A stretch of DNA of 64,000 bases from Sansalvadorimonas sp965243775 (GCA_965243775.1 CBDEWF010000143.1:182773-246772); one strand, 5' to 3'; positions 24,872-34,550 are shown, counted from the stretch's first letter. Made by a program: numbers and translations. Notes: generated from the sequence alone by a model not told the origin.

Positions 24872-25885
24872 TTAAGCCAAAGATCGCAAACCCACTGCCT
24901 TGCGCAGCTTAGCCAGGAAAGGAGCAGATTCTTCCCGAGCCTTGTCGGCACCTTTTTTCAGCTCGGCTTCAATAAAGGCAGGATCAGCGATCAGGCGATC
25001 ATACTCCTGGCGAGGCCCTTTCAGCTCTTCGTTCAGGTACTCAAACAACTCCTGCTTCAAAGCACCCCAGCCAACACCTTGTTCGTACTGCTTACGCTTG
25101 GCGGCTATCTCTTCTTCGCTCCTGGCAAAGGCGGAGAAAATCTGGAACAGGGTGCAGGTATCAGCATCCTTGGGGTCACCGGGCTCAAGACTGTTGGTCT
25201 TGATCTTCATGATGTATTTGCGGAACTGCTTCTCAGTGCAGAACAGGGGAATTACGTTGCCATAACTCTTACTCATCTTGCGCCCATCCAGACCGCTCAG
25301 TACAGCAGTGTTCTCACCAACCACAGCTTCAGGCAGAACAAAGTGCTCACCTTTGTAGATGTGGTTGAAACGCCCTGCGATATCACGGGCCATTTCAATA
25401 TGTTGAACCTGGTCACGACCAACCGGCACACGGTTAGCGCCAAACATCAAAATGTCCGCAGCCATCAGCACAGGGTAGCTGTACAGGCCCATGGTGATGG
25501 CCTTATCCGGATCATTACCTTCAGCAACGTTGTTATCCATGGCGGCTTTATAAGCATGGGCACGGTTCATCAGGCCCTTGGCCGCCATGCAATTCAGCAT
25601 CCAGCACAGTTCAGGAATTTCAGGGATGTCGGATTGACGGTAGAACGTTGCACGATTGGTATCCAGCCCTAAAGCCAGCCAAGAACCCGCTATGTTACGG
25701 GTAGACTCATGAACCTGAGTCGGATCCCAGCAACTGATAATAGCGTGATAGTCCGCCAGGAAGTAGTAGGACTTAATGTCATCCCGGCGACTCTCTTCGA
25801 TCGCGGGCCGGATAGCGCCGACATAGTTACCCAAGTGGGGAGTACCCGTGGGCTTGATGCCAGTCAGGGTCTTGATTGTGCTCAT
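24872..25885 (-). CDS. trpS: Tryptophan-tRNA ligase
   Basis: A 337-residue class Ic aminoacyl-tRNA synthetase that charges tRNA-Trp. TGIKPTGTPHLGNYVGAI carries the HIGH-like motif and GRKMSKSYGN the KMSKS motif. YYFLADYHAI and ILMFGANRVPVGRDQVQH bind tryptophan and ATP. Length fits the family (about 330-340). It is monocistronic here. A tryptophan-sensing link with tnaA elsewhere in the window is not implied. Confidence 0.95.
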   Translation of the reverse strand: MSTIKTLTGIKPTGTPHLGNYVGAIRPAIEESRRDDIKSYYFLADYHAIISCWDPTQVHESTRNIAGSWLALGLDTNRATFYRQSDIPEIPELCWMLNCMAAKGLMNRAHAYKAAMDNNVAEGNDPDKAITMGLYSYPVLMAADILMFGANRVPVGRDQVQHIEMARDIAGRFNHIYKGEHFVLPEAVVGENTAVLSGLDGRKMSKSYGNVIPLFCTEKQFRKYIMKIKTNSLEPGDPKDADTCTLFQIFSAFARSEEEIAAKRKQYEQGVGWGALKQELFEYLNEELKGPRQEYDRLIADPAFIEAELKKGADKAREESAPFLAKLRKAVGLRSLA

Positions 25886-26181
25886 GTGTGACCGTCTGTC
25901 TCAGGTTTTGGGCGCATGGTAAAAACGAAGGCAGGCCAGAAAAAGTCTGCAGCGCCAGCAAAGGTCCAGAATTATAAAGAACCCTGCTCTGCTTACAAAA
26001 TTTTTGGGTAATGACAGCCATGAACGCACTCGAAAAAGTGCGGAAATATAGCAAATCAATAGCCTGATTCATCACCAGACAGGTCGAAAACTGTCTGAAA
26101 AGCTAACAATATTGTCAGGTAACAGAGACCTTTTGGAATTAAGCGTGCTCTAACTCCAGAACTGATCTAAGGAAGCTGAAC

Positions 26182-27288
26182 ATGTCACATCCCGTAAGTC
26201 ATCGTAGTTTACCAATATTTGCGTGGCAAAACCGGTCGTTTCAGACAGATAGCCAGCACCATAGTGAGAGGGAACTGAATCGTCTCACCTGTTCTGTTTG
26301 CTGGAATATTATGAATAAGCCCGTAGCAGTTTGTGAAGATAAGCACTTATTTTGTACACAATGCGCGGAAAATTGGCAGAAAGAACAAAAAAACTCCTGC
26401 CCTCAATGTAGAAAACCCATGGTGAATTTTCAGATTGATGTTACTCAAGACAGAGCCATTAAAGGCTTATCGGTCATCTGCTCGAATAATGACTGCACTT
26501 ATTCCCATGAAATTTCTGAAATTGAAAGCCATATACAGCAGTGTGAACACGAGCTGGTTCCATGCGCAGGAGAGTGTGGTGAGCCCCCAATAAAAAGGAA
26601 AAAGATGAATGATCATAAAGCAATATGCACTAAACACTTTAAATGTGCATGTGGGGAACTAATGCCAGACAATCCATCCCCAAAGTACTCTGAACTTTTT
26701 AAAAAACATATTGCTGCTGATCCGTCAAATCATCGTGCACTTCATTTTTTGTTGAGATGTCAGGCCAGGGAAAGTTGTGAGCGGCCCCCATTAGCCCCAC
26801 AGACTGCGGGTGTTAGCAAGGTTATATCGCCTCCGGCTATTGATGAAGAGGGAGAGCATGTTACATTTGCAGGTATTCCCTCTGCACCAGTTTCCGGAGA
26901 ACACGGAGTGTACAAGGCTCTTGGGTACCCTGGTACATTTTTTGTCTTGTTTGACATTCCAAGGGTACATGAGGGCGGACTTACATCTAAAACAATACCA
27001 CTGACTTATCAGGATGAGTTTGGATCTGATAAGCAAACACCTTTAACACTAAAGTGTGAGAAAATAGGTGTAGACACAGGGAGTCTAGATTTTTACTGTG
27101 ACCCGAATAAAGACCTGAGTAAGGTGTATTATACTGTTTATACAGGACTAGAACAGCGCAAACTAGGCAGCGATACTATGAATATGGATGGCCCCAAGAG
27201 GGTTTGCTATCGCCGGGGATTTAACAACGTGCGCACAAGACACGATGCAAAGTATCTTATCAAGGTATACATTCCTGATTGCCGCTGA
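26182..27288 (+). CDS. RING-finger / TRAF-type zinc-finger protein
   Basis: A 368-residue protein. Cys37, Cys40, Cys51, His55, Cys58, Cys61, Cys73 and Cys76 form a C3HC4 RING with spacing x2, x10, x3, x2, x2, x11, x2. It is followed by TRAF-type zinc-finger ligands (Cys100, Cys105, His117, Cys121; Cys128, Cys132, His145, Cys149). The RING plus TRAF fingers order is that of TRAF and NRDP1 E3 ubiquitin ligases. Residues 165-230 are linker; 235-368 is beta-rich and may be a divergent MATH-like domain, which I cannot confirm. No signal peptide. Bacteria lack ubiquitin, so action in a eukaryotic host is inferred. Starts at ATG 26182 after AAGGAAGCTGAAC. Confidence 0.8.
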   Translation: MSHPVSHRSLPIFAWQNRSFQTDSQHHSERELNRLTCSVCWNIMNKPVAVCEDKHLFCTQCAENWQKEQKNSCPQCRKPMVNFQIDVTQDRAIKGLSVICSNNDCTYSHEISEIESHIQQCEHELVPCAGECGEPPIKRKKMNDHKAICTKHFKCACGELMPDNPSPKYSELFKKHIAADPSNHRALHFLLRCQARESCERPPLAPQTAGVSKVISPPAIDEEGEHVTFAGIPSAPVSGEHGVYKALGYPGTFFVLFDIPRVHEGGLTSKTIPLTYQDEFGSDKQTPLTLKCEKIGVDTGSLDFYCDPNKDLSKVYYTVYTGLEQRKLGSDTMNMDGPKRVCYRRGFNNVRTRHDAKYLIKVYIPDCR

Positions 27289-27364
27289 AGCTATGCTGAC
27301 TGATAACACGGAGCTACACATTTAAAGCAGGTTTTCCCCGTAGACAGCCTTCCATAGACAGATT

Positions 27365-29437
27365 TTACTTGCGAGCCTTTTTAGTAAAACCTACATCGCC
27401 TGTTTCATCAAGATGCCTTTTTTGGCTGGTATCAGAATCAAGACAGGTAACAGAAGCTTCAGTGTGTTTAGTACTCCCTACAAAAATCCATTGACCATCT
27501 ATTTCATCACTTATTTTCTGGAATTTTTCTAAATATTCTTTTGATGTTTTTTGCATCTCTAAATATTTCTCTTCCATTAATGAGGTGTACTGCTTAATCT
27601 GTTCAGATAACTCTTTCTCTTTATCCCTGATAACCTGTAAACTGTTAGATTCTACTTCTTCAATAATGTCATTTTTAGCAACACCTCCTATAGAGGAAGA
27701 TATATTATCCAATGAATACTGGGCAAAAATAGATTTCATATAAAATATCATGCTTTTTAGTTGTGGCATCTCTTTTATATCATCAATAGTCATTCGTTCA
27801 TTAGTTGAAGGGTTGCGCTTGTTTTCTTTTAGCCAGACAATAAGATCATTTTTTTCGTACATGACGCCATTTTCATCAAAACATGGATCTTCTATTTCAC
27901 TGATTGTTTTCTCGGTAATTGGGCATTTGAATTGATCATAAAATGTAAGGGCAAAAGACATGGCGCTCCACAATAGCCCTCTGCTAATACGATCAGTCCT
28001 ATCTTTAGACCATGTAAATGGTGATGATAAGAGGATGCTATTTCTAAAATTAACTAGGTTAGTATTTGGCAAAAAACTTTTCCTTAATATAAAGCTATGG
28101 CTAATAGTGTGAAATGTTAAACTAAAATATTCTGCTTGGAAATCAGTCAGATGCTTTTCGAAAAGATTGTAGTTTTGAAGTGTCCATAGATGGTTATTTG
28201 GACCACACTCCTTATATTTTGTTAACTCTCGAAAAGTGGTGGCGATATTAATTTGGGTGGCAGAAGGAAATAGAGCAGTTAGATTTTCTATTTCTTCAGA
28301 TAAATCACCTGTCAGAGGAAAAAATAAAATATTTACAGGCTCATCGATAGGATAGTTTACTTTACTTTTCACTTTTTTAAGCAGGTTTTTACCTTCATCT
28401 TTTTTTCCTGGAACTATTAATAATTGACGTCTGCCTGGGTTCAATATGGCAATAATTAACTTATCCATGCGGGACACACGGCATGATAAAGTATGTTCTT
28501 TGAAAAACATCTCAGAATCCATACCTTCACTTCTGTATAAATGTAACCTGGGGTCTTGCGGCGCTATATTTTTTTGTTTGAAATCAGGTAGACTGATAAA
28601 AGATCCTTCGTCTGATACAAAGAAATTGTTTGGCACTCTTCCTGTTTGTAAAAGATCGTGTCTACTGGTAAATAAAGCATACAATTCTACTTGATCAGCA
28701 ATGTCGTCAGTCATACCTTGAAAACAGAAAGCATCTTGTTCTCTATTAAAAAATGGTTGCTCAATCATATTGTAAGAATTATCAGGCATTAAATATTTGT
28801 AAAGGAATACAGCTACAGCCTTTATTGATGCTTTTGATAAGTTAAGATTGATGTTGTTTGTAAAAATATCCCGTAGAATATATGACCATGCTTCTATGTT
28901 GGCTAAATATGGGAAATTATGTTTGTTTTCATTGATATTACTTCTATATACTTCCTGATCATCCTTGGTTAGTATATTTGCAATCCAATCCATTCGGGAA
29001 TGATCATTGTCAAGCTGATCGTATAAAGCATAACGAATATTGACTACACGTAGAATAAGAGATCTGATGGATATAAATAAGTCAATATCAATACTGACTT
29101 TCTTAAAGCTTTTATTTATTGATCTTTCCTGTATTGTTTCTGGTTGTTTGAGCAATCCACATGTTATTTTTCTATATAGCTGCGTGAGTTCAAATAAAGT
29201 AGGATTTTCTTTTTTCAAAGCAAGATCAATCTCTTTTATAGAATCATTAACCCAATCTGTTTTTTTAAAGTGTACAATATCTGAATAGATTTCAGCGACA
29301 TTATAACTGGCTATAGATTTCCAATCTTTCCCGGAGTGTTCGGGTATTTCTTTTTTACTGATTTTTTCTGCAGATGCTATTGCTTGCTGACTTGTAGAAG
29401 GTTGGTCTGTTTGTCTTACTGTTCTTATACAATCCAT
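27365..29437 (-). CDS. U-box domain protein, candidate E3 ubiquitin ligase
   Basis: A 690-residue protein. Residues about 502-560 match a U-box: FKCPITEKTISEIEDPCF, then DENGVMYEKNDLIVWL and NPSTNERMT, preserving the CPIT..DP, G..YE, W and DP/NP..N positions that replace zinc ligands in this RING-like fold. Residues 595-650 form a Lys/Glu-rich coiled coil. The C-terminus QKRHLDETGDVGFTKKARK contains basic clusters that could act as a nuclear signal. The first 500 residues are unrecognised, helical, and without membrane spans. It converges on the RING/TRAF gene with 76 bases between them. AT content is higher than in the metabolic neighbours, which suggests transfer. Confidence 0.72.
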   Translation of the reverse strand: MDCIRTVRQTDQPSTSQQAIASAEKISKKEIPEHSGKDWKSIASYNVAEIYSDIVHFKKTDWVNDSIKEIDLALKKENPTLFELTQLYRKITCGLLKQPETIQERSINKSFKKVSIDIDLFISIRSLILRVVNIRYALYDQLDNDHSRMDWIANILTKDDQEVYRSNINENKHNFPYLANIEAWSYILRDIFTNNINLNLSKASIKAVAVFLYKYLMPDNSYNMIEQPFFNREQDAFCFQGMTDDIADQVELYALFTSRHDLLQTGRVPNNFFVSDEGSFISLPDFKQKNIAPQDPRLHLYRSEGMDSEMFFKEHTLSCRVSRMDKLIIAILNPGRRQLLIVPGKKDEGKNLLKKVKSKVNYPIDEPVNILFFPLTGDLSEEIENLTALFPSATQINIATTFRELTKYKECGPNNHLWTLQNYNLFEKHLTDFQAEYFSLTFHTISHSFILRKSFLPNTNLVNFRNSILLSSPFTWSKDRTDRISRGLLWSAMSFALTFYDQFKCPITEKTISEIEDPCFDENGVMYEKNDLIVWLKENKRNPSTNERMTIDDIKEMPQLKSMIFYMKSIFAQYSLDNISSSIGGVAKNDIIEEVESNSLQVIRDKEKELSEQIKQYTSLMEEKYLEMQKTSKEYLEKFQKISDEIDGQWIFVGSTKHTEASVTCLDSDTSQKRHLDETGDVGFTKKARK

Positions 29438-29881
29438 GCAACATATCTCCTATATTGAGCAAAAGCACATCTCTACATATTGAATTTTTGTGATATTTCT
29501 TCTTGATAAGGAAGTCTATAGTAACAGCTAGATTACAAGTGATAAATAACATTGATGTTATATGAAATAACATTGATGCTATTTAGTGACGTTCTTTAGT
29601 GGCGTGCATCTTGGCGATTTTCCAAACCTGATTAGGCGCTGATATTAGCCAGACAAAGCCATCCTCATCACTTGTATAAAGAAACTATATAATAATTTTG
29701 TTACTGCCGAAAAAGGCTGAGTGTTAATTCAACTTTGTAGAATAGATAAAATTCAAGGATTTAGCTTAACCTTTGGATTAACTGCTTCGGTTACAAGGTT
29801 TGATTAGCCATCTGTTTTGGTTTGTCTTTTCTATCGTTTCAGCCATTCACTAAAGAGGTGAAAGGAAAGATGTCGCCGATT
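29438..29881. other. AT-rich intergenic region
   Basis: About 440 bases. The part next to the U-box gene holds a direct repeat of AAATAACATTGATG (29552-29580), a possible regulator site or promoter element. No gene or RNA was recognised. Confidence 0.4.
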
Positions 29882-30625
29882 TTAGAAATCAGCCATGTCA
29901 CTTTCGATTTCCAGAACAGTCCGGGCAAACAGATTAAACGCCCCCTCAGAGAACTCATCCCTATTAATCAGCTGATAAGCCTCTTTCTGGTATTTTCCCC
30001 AGACAATTTTGGCATGGGGAATAAAAACATCTTCCCAGATGGGGGACTGAAATGGGACTTCGGCGAAATATTTCTCGGCCATTTGGAAAAAGTGAATCTG
30101 TGTGTAGAGCCCAGCTTTAACCTGCCCGGATTCAAGGCAACTTTGAACTCGATCCAGATAGAAAAACGACAGCGTATTCAGAGCCAGAACAACATTTCTG
30201 CTCATTTGGGCATTCATGCTGTAGGCCTGATAGGTACGAAACCACAGCCCTTCCAGACTGTCCTCCGGAAGTGCTTTTTCTTTTACGTTGTCAGGGGGGG
30301 CAAACGCGCCATGCAGGTACTTGCCTACCCATGATTGCAGAGGTGTCAGAGTCAACATCGAAAACGATAAAGTCAGCGGCATAAAGACATAGTTGGCTGC
30401 ACTGTTCAGCAAGGGATAATCAGATACCTGTTGGCTGACAAAAGATTGTGCTGTCGCAATGCCAACCAGAAAACTGAAACCCAGGACAAACCGGCCTGCG
30501 GCATAAAGAGATTGCGTGTATTCATCAGAGTTTTTGTTTTCCTGCCCCAATAAAGGTGAGATTATGCTCAGGTTGAAAATTATGATGCCTAAGACCAAAA
30601 AGCCTTGTTTCTTCCCATTCCTCAT
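29882..30625 (-). CDS. Exported or membrane protein, unknown
   Basis: A 247-residue protein from ATG 30625, placed six bases after GGGGGGA; a longer frame overlaps mutM and is rejected. The N-terminus MRNGKKQGFLVLGIIIFNLS is a signal peptide or anchor. A second and third hydrophobic stretch occur at about 40-60 and 75-95. The C-terminal half is soluble and helical (YQAYSMNAQMSRNVVLALNT, HFFQMAEKYFAEVPF). I do not recognise the family. It is divergent from mutM. Confidence 0.65.
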   Translation of the reverse strand: MRNGKKQGFLVLGIIIFNLSIISPLLGQENKNSDEYTQSLYAAGRFVLGFSFLVGIATAQSFVSQQVSDYPLLNSAANYVFMPLTLSFSMLTLTPLQSWVGKYLHGAFAPPDNVKEKALPEDSLEGLWFRTYQAYSMNAQMSRNVVLALNTLSFFYLDRVQSCLESGQVKAGLYTQIHFFQMAEKYFAEVPFQSPIWEDVFIPHAKIVWGKYQKEAYQLINRDEFSEGAFNLFARTVLEIESDMADF

Positions 30626-30719
30626 AGACATTCCCCCCAACAAGAATGAATCAATGTAGACCAATAACCGACAGAAGAATGATTGTCTGATAGGGTTGTA
30701 CTGCCAGAGGATGAGAACA

Positions 30720-31535
30720 ATGCCCGAGTTACCAGAAGTAGAAACCACCTGCCGTGGAATTTCGCCATACATCAAAAAACAGAATATTGTCGATGTTGTT
30801 ATCCGTCAGCCAAAACTGCGCTGGCCCATAAGGGATGACCTGCCACAGCTTCTCAAAGGTAGGGAGTTGCTGGATGTCTCCCGGCGGGCAAAATACCTTT
30901 TACTGACATTTCCCAATGGTACTCTGATTGGCCACCTGGGCATGTCTGGTTCCATGAGAATTCTACCCAGTGATACACCTGCAGAAAAACATGACCATGT
31001 GGATATTGTTTTCGCAAATAACAAGCTGCTGCGCCTGACTGACCCCCGTCGTTTTGGGGCAATAATCTGGACAGAAGAAAACCCTGAAACCCACAAACTG
31101 CTGGCAGATCTTGGACCAGAACCACTTTCAGAAACATTTACCGGCAAAAGGCTCTATTTACGATCCCGAAACCGTAAACAGGCCGTGAAGACTTTTATTA
31201 TGGACAACCATAACGTAGTGGGTGTCGGGAATATTTACGCGAATGAAGCACTGTTTATGGCAGGGATTCGCCCGGACATTCCCTGTGGGAAAATTTCCCA
31301 AAAACGATATAACCAGCTCGCAGAAGCTATCAAACAGGTTCTTGCCCGTGCCATTGAGGTTGGAGGAACAACCCTTAAGGATTTTGTGGGAGGTGATGGC
31401 AAACCTGGATATTTTGCTATTGAGCTTTCCATGTATGGACGCACAGGGGAATTCTGCCAGAAGTGCGGAACACCTATCAGGGAGATAAAGCTGAACAACC
31501 GGGCATCCTGCTACTGCCCAAAATGCCAGAAATAA
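30720..31535 (+). CDS. mutM: Formamidopyrimidine-DNA glycosylase
   Basis: A 271-residue base-excision repair enzyme removing oxidised purines such as 8-oxoguanine. The start is fixed at ATG 30720 because MPELPEVE places the catalytic Pro2 and Glu3 at the mature N-terminus. Lys57-type LSRRAKYLL region, HLGMSGSMR, DPRRFGAIIW and MDNHNVVGVGNIYANEALF are conserved. The C-terminal zinc finger is C-x2-C...C-x2-C (CQKCG ... CYCPKC). It appears complete and functional. Confidence 0.95.
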   Translation: MPELPEVETTCRGISPYIKKQNIVDVVIRQPKLRWPIRDDLPQLLKGRELLDVSRRAKYLLLTFPNGTLIGHLGMSGSMRILPSDTPAEKHDHVDIVFANNKLLRLTDPRRFGAIIWTEENPETHKLLADLGPEPLSETFTGKRLYLRSRNRKQAVKTFIMDNHNVVGVGNIYANEALFMAGIRPDIPCGKISQKRYNQLAEAIKQVLARAIEVGGTTLKDFVGGDGKPGYFAIELSMYGRTGEFCQKCGTPIREIKLNNRASCYCPKCQK

Positions 31536-31630
31536 GCGAATCAATACAACACATAAGAAAGTAATACGAACTCCAGAGTTCACACTCTTGGATAAAGGAA
31601 AAATACGGAGAAAACAATAACAAAACCTAA

Positions 31631-31791
31631 GAGCCTGTTCATAATCTTTCGCAGATAGCGAAAACGACGTGAAAAGTTTCTGATTTTCTGTTTTTGTGAG
31701 GCGCATAGTGGTGCTATGTAACGAGCAAAAACAGAGAATCAGGAGCTTTTATTCGGTATTTGCAGCCTGCGTTAAGATTATGAACAGGCTC
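31631..31791. repeat. MITE-like palindromic element, 161 bp
   Basis: Terminal inverted repeats GAGCCTGTTCATAATCTT are perfect, and TAA directly flanks both ends, suggesting a target duplication. The interior contains CATAGTGGTGCTATG, the same hairpin tip as in the elements near 49.5 and 54.1 kb. There is no coding capacity. It lies between mutM and the ribose operon. Confidence 0.8.
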
Positions 31792-31885
31792 TAACAACCA
31801 CAAAACTCCAAAGCGATCAAAAGTGTTCTTTAATTGATCCATGTCTAATCAAAAAAAAGCTCGACACAGTATTTTCGCCGCGAGA

Positions 31886-31907
31886 AAAACGTTTGCGCAA
31901 ACGTTTT
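31886..31907. promoter_or_regulatory. Perfect 22-bp palindrome, probable RbsR operator
   Basis: AAAACGTTTGC is followed by its exact reverse complement, 32 bases before the rbsA start. ACGTTT...AAACGT half-sites with a central GC are typical of LacI/PurR-family operators. The likely binder is the LacI-family protein encoded at the end of the same operon. Confidence 0.7.
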
Positions 31908-31939
31908 GACCCAGTTTCCCAACATTGCGGTAACAGCTG

Positions 31940-33445
31940 ATGAAGCCAATCCTGCAAATGCAGGGCATTGTGAAAAAGTTTCCCGGAGTCCGGGCTCTCG
32001 ATGATGCTCACCTCAATATCTACCCAGGTCAGGTAATGGCGCTGCTGGGTGAGAATGGCGCCGGCAAATCCACACTGATGAAAGTGATGACCGGCATCTA
32101 CACCAAGGATGAAGGTTCACTGAAGTATGATGGGCAGGATGTCTCTTTCAGTGGCCCCAAAGACTCCCAGGAACGTGGCGTCAGCATTATCCACCAGGAA
32201 CTCAACCTGATTCCTGAACTTTCCATTGCCGAAAATATCTTCCTTGGCCGTGAACCAACCGGCCGCATGGGTCGTATCGACTGGAAGACCATGTTCAAGG
32301 AAGCCCAGAAGCTTCTGGATATGCTGGATGTAAAATTTGATCCGGCAACTCCGGTTGGCAAGCTCAGTATCGGCGTTCAGCAGATGGTTGAGATCGCCAA
32401 GGCGCTGTCTTTCTCCTCACGGGTTATCGTGATGGATGAACCGACTGACGCACTGACTGAGAAAGAGACCGAGAGTCTGTTCAAAGTGATCCGGCAGCTG
32501 CGATCTGAAGGCAAAGGCATTGTTTATATTTCTCACCGCCTGAAAGAAATTTTCCAGATCTGCGATCACGCTACCATTCTGCGTGATGGCCGGTTTATCA
32601 AAGAATCTCCGGTTAAAGAGCTGACCGAAGACAAGATTATCGAAAGCATGGTGGGACGTTCTCTGGAAGAGCAGTACCCACGCATCAGCACAGAGCCGGG
32701 CGCCATCACTCTGGACGTTTCCAACCTGGAAGCTCCCGGTATTCATAACATCTCTCTCCATTTGAGAGTTGGTGAGATTCTTGGTGTCTCCGGTCTGATG
32801 GGCGCAGGACGTACCGAACTGATGAAAGCTCTGTACGGTGCCAACCCGGCTACCAGTGGTCAAATTGCCATTGATGGACGAGCTGTTTCTATCCGTACTC
32901 CTGGAGAAGGTCTGGCGGCAGGTATCGTTTATATCTCTGAAGATCGTAAAAGTGATGGTCTGGTTCTGGAACTTGGCGTAAGGGAGAACATGAGCCTGTG
33001 CAGCCTGGAACAGTTCACCAACGGAAGCAAGATCAGCCAGTCGGATGAAATGAGTTCTGTTCAGGATTTTATCAGCCGCTTCAATATCAAAACACCTCAC
33101 GCCAACCAGCTGATCAAGAACTTGAGCGGCGGTAACCAGCAAAAGGTTTCTATTGCCAAGGGCCTGATGACTAACCCTGGCATTCTGATCCTTGATGAAC
33201 CAACACGTGGTGTTGATGTTGGCGCCAAAAAAGAGATCTACCAGTTAATCAACGAATTCAAAGCTCGGGGAATGAGCATCATTCTGGTGTCGTCTGATAT
33301 GCCGGAAGTCCTGGGTATGAGTGACCGCATTATGGTTATGCACGAAGGGCGAATTACCGGTGAGTTCAGTCACGCTGAAGCCACCCAGGAAAATTTGATG
33401 CGCGCTGCTGTAGGCACTACAGAACAGCAGTCAGAAGCAGCGTAA
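31940..33445 (+). CDS. rbsA: Ribose ABC transporter ATP-binding protein
   Basis: A 501-residue ATPase with two cassettes. The first has Walker A GENGAGKSTLMK, signature LSIGVQQMVEIAKALS and Walker B VIVMDEPTDAL. The second has a degenerate Walker A (GLMGAGRTELMKAL), signature LSGGNQQKVSIAKGL and Walker B ILILDEPTRGVDVG. This is the RbsA/MglA pattern. It opens the cluster rbsA-rbsC-rbsB-rbsR and lies downstream of a LacI-type palindrome. rbsD and rbsK are not next to it. Confidence 0.92.
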   Translation: MKPILQMQGIVKKFPGVRALDDAHLNIYPGQVMALLGENGAGKSTLMKVMTGIYTKDEGSLKYDGQDVSFSGPKDSQERGVSIIHQELNLIPELSIAENIFLGREPTGRMGRIDWKTMFKEAQKLLDMLDVKFDPATPVGKLSIGVQQMVEIAKALSFSSRVIVMDEPTDALTEKETESLFKVIRQLRSEGKGIVYISHRLKEIFQICDHATILRDGRFIKESPVKELTEDKIIESMVGRSLEEQYPRISTEPGAITLDVSNLEAPGIHNISLHLRVGEILGVSGLMGAGRTELMKALYGANPATSGQIAIDGRAVSIRTPGEGLAAGIVYISEDRKSDGLVLELGVRENMSLCSLEQFTNGSKISQSDEMSSVQDFISRFNIKTPHANQLIKNLSGGNQQKVSIAKGLMTNPGILILDEPTRGVDVGAKKEIYQLINEFKARGMSIILVSSDMPEVLGMSDRIMVMHEGRITGEFSHAEATQENLMRAAVGTTEQQSEAA

Positions 33446-33460
33446 AGACAGCCATGAGCC

Positions 33461-33483
33461 GGAAATGCCCACAGGGCATTTCC
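33461..33483. repeat. REP-like hairpin, short form
   Basis: Perfect arms GGAAATGCCC / GGGCATTTCC around ACA, preceded by CAGCCATGAGC. The same preamble and hairpin arms recur near 46148 and 57717, always just upstream of a gene start. Confidence 0.7.
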
Positions 33484-33505
33484 AGGGTAAAGAGAGACTA
33501 GAGGC

Positions 33506-34489
33506 ATGAGTAACCTTCAAACACAAGATCTGCAGGCCAAGCCGGGATTCAAGATCAACAAAGAATTTCTGCTTGAATACAAATCCGTTATTGCCCTGCT
33601 GCTGTTTATGGTGGTGGTCTCCCTGATCAGCCCCAGCTTCTTCAGCACCGGCAATATGCTGAATATTCTGCGTCAGACGTCTATTAACGCCATCATCGCT
33701 GTCGGTATGACCTTCGTTATCCTGACCAGTGGTATCGACCTTTCTGTTGGCTCTGTTTTGGCTTTGTCTGGAGCACTGGCTGCCACCATGGTTGGTATGG
33801 ACTTCAACCTAATGGTAGTTGTGGTTGTTACCTTGCTGGCAGGTGCTGGCTTGGGTTGCCTGAGTGGCCTGATTATTTCCAAAGGCCGGGTCCAGCCCTT
33901 TATTGCCACGCTGGTGACCATGACCCTGCTGCGTGGTGCCACCATGGTATACACCGATGGTCGTCCGATCTCCACCTTTGGCGGCGCATCTTCTGAAGCT
34001 TTCTCAGCCATCGGCACCGGTTACCTGTTTGGTATTCCTTTCCCAATCTACCTGATGGCTCTGATCTTTGGTCTGGCCTGGTATGTCCTGAACCACACCC
34101 GCCTTGGCCGCTACGTTTATGCACTGGGGGGGAATGAAGCCGCAACCCGCCTGTCCGGTATCAATGTGGACAAAATCAAGCTTGCGGTTTATTCCATTAG
34201 CGGTGCTCTGTCTGCACTGGCAGGCATTATCGTCACCAGTCGTCTAGCCTCAGCTCAACCTACTGCCGGAACCAGTTATGAACTGGATGCCATCGCGGCG
34301 GTTGTTCTTGGCGGAACGAGTCTGACTGGCGGCAAAGGCCGGATTATGGGTACGCTGGTTGGTGTACTGATCATCGGTATTCTTAACAACGCCCTGAACC
34401 TGCTGAACGTCTCTTCCTACTACCAGCTGATCGCCAAAGCTCTGGTTATCCTGCTGGCAGTACTGGTAGACACACGTTCTAAATCCTAA
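33506..34489 (+). CDS. rbsC: Ribose ABC transporter permease
   Basis: A 327-residue inner-membrane permease of the CUT2 type with about eight to ten spans. MTFVILTSGIDLSVGSVLAL is the family hallmark, and GGNEAATRLSGINVDKIKL with VVLGGTSLTGGKGRIMGTLVG are also diagnostic. A soluble 20-residue N-terminus precedes the first span. It forms the membrane channel energised by RbsA. A GC-rich hairpin (34512-34529) separates it from rbsB. Confidence 0.93.
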   Translation: MSNLQTQDLQAKPGFKINKEFLLEYKSVIALLLFMVVVSLISPSFFSTGNMLNILRQTSINAIIAVGMTFVILTSGIDLSVGSVLALSGALAATMVGMDFNLMVVVVVTLLAGAGLGCLSGLIISKGRVQPFIATLVTMTLLRGATMVYTDGRPISTFGGASSEAFSAIGTGYLFGIPFPIYLMALIFGLAWYVLNHTRLGRYVYALGGNEAATRLSGINVDKIKLAVYSISGALSALAGIIVTSRLASAQPTAGTSYELDAIAAVVLGGTSLTGGKGRIMGTLVGVLIIGILNNALNLLNVSSYYQLIAKALVILLAVLVDTRSKS

Positions 34490-34550
34490 CTTTCTCGCTC
34501 GACACAACAATGGGGCTCCTTCGGGCCCCGAACACATGAGGTAGAAGTCC

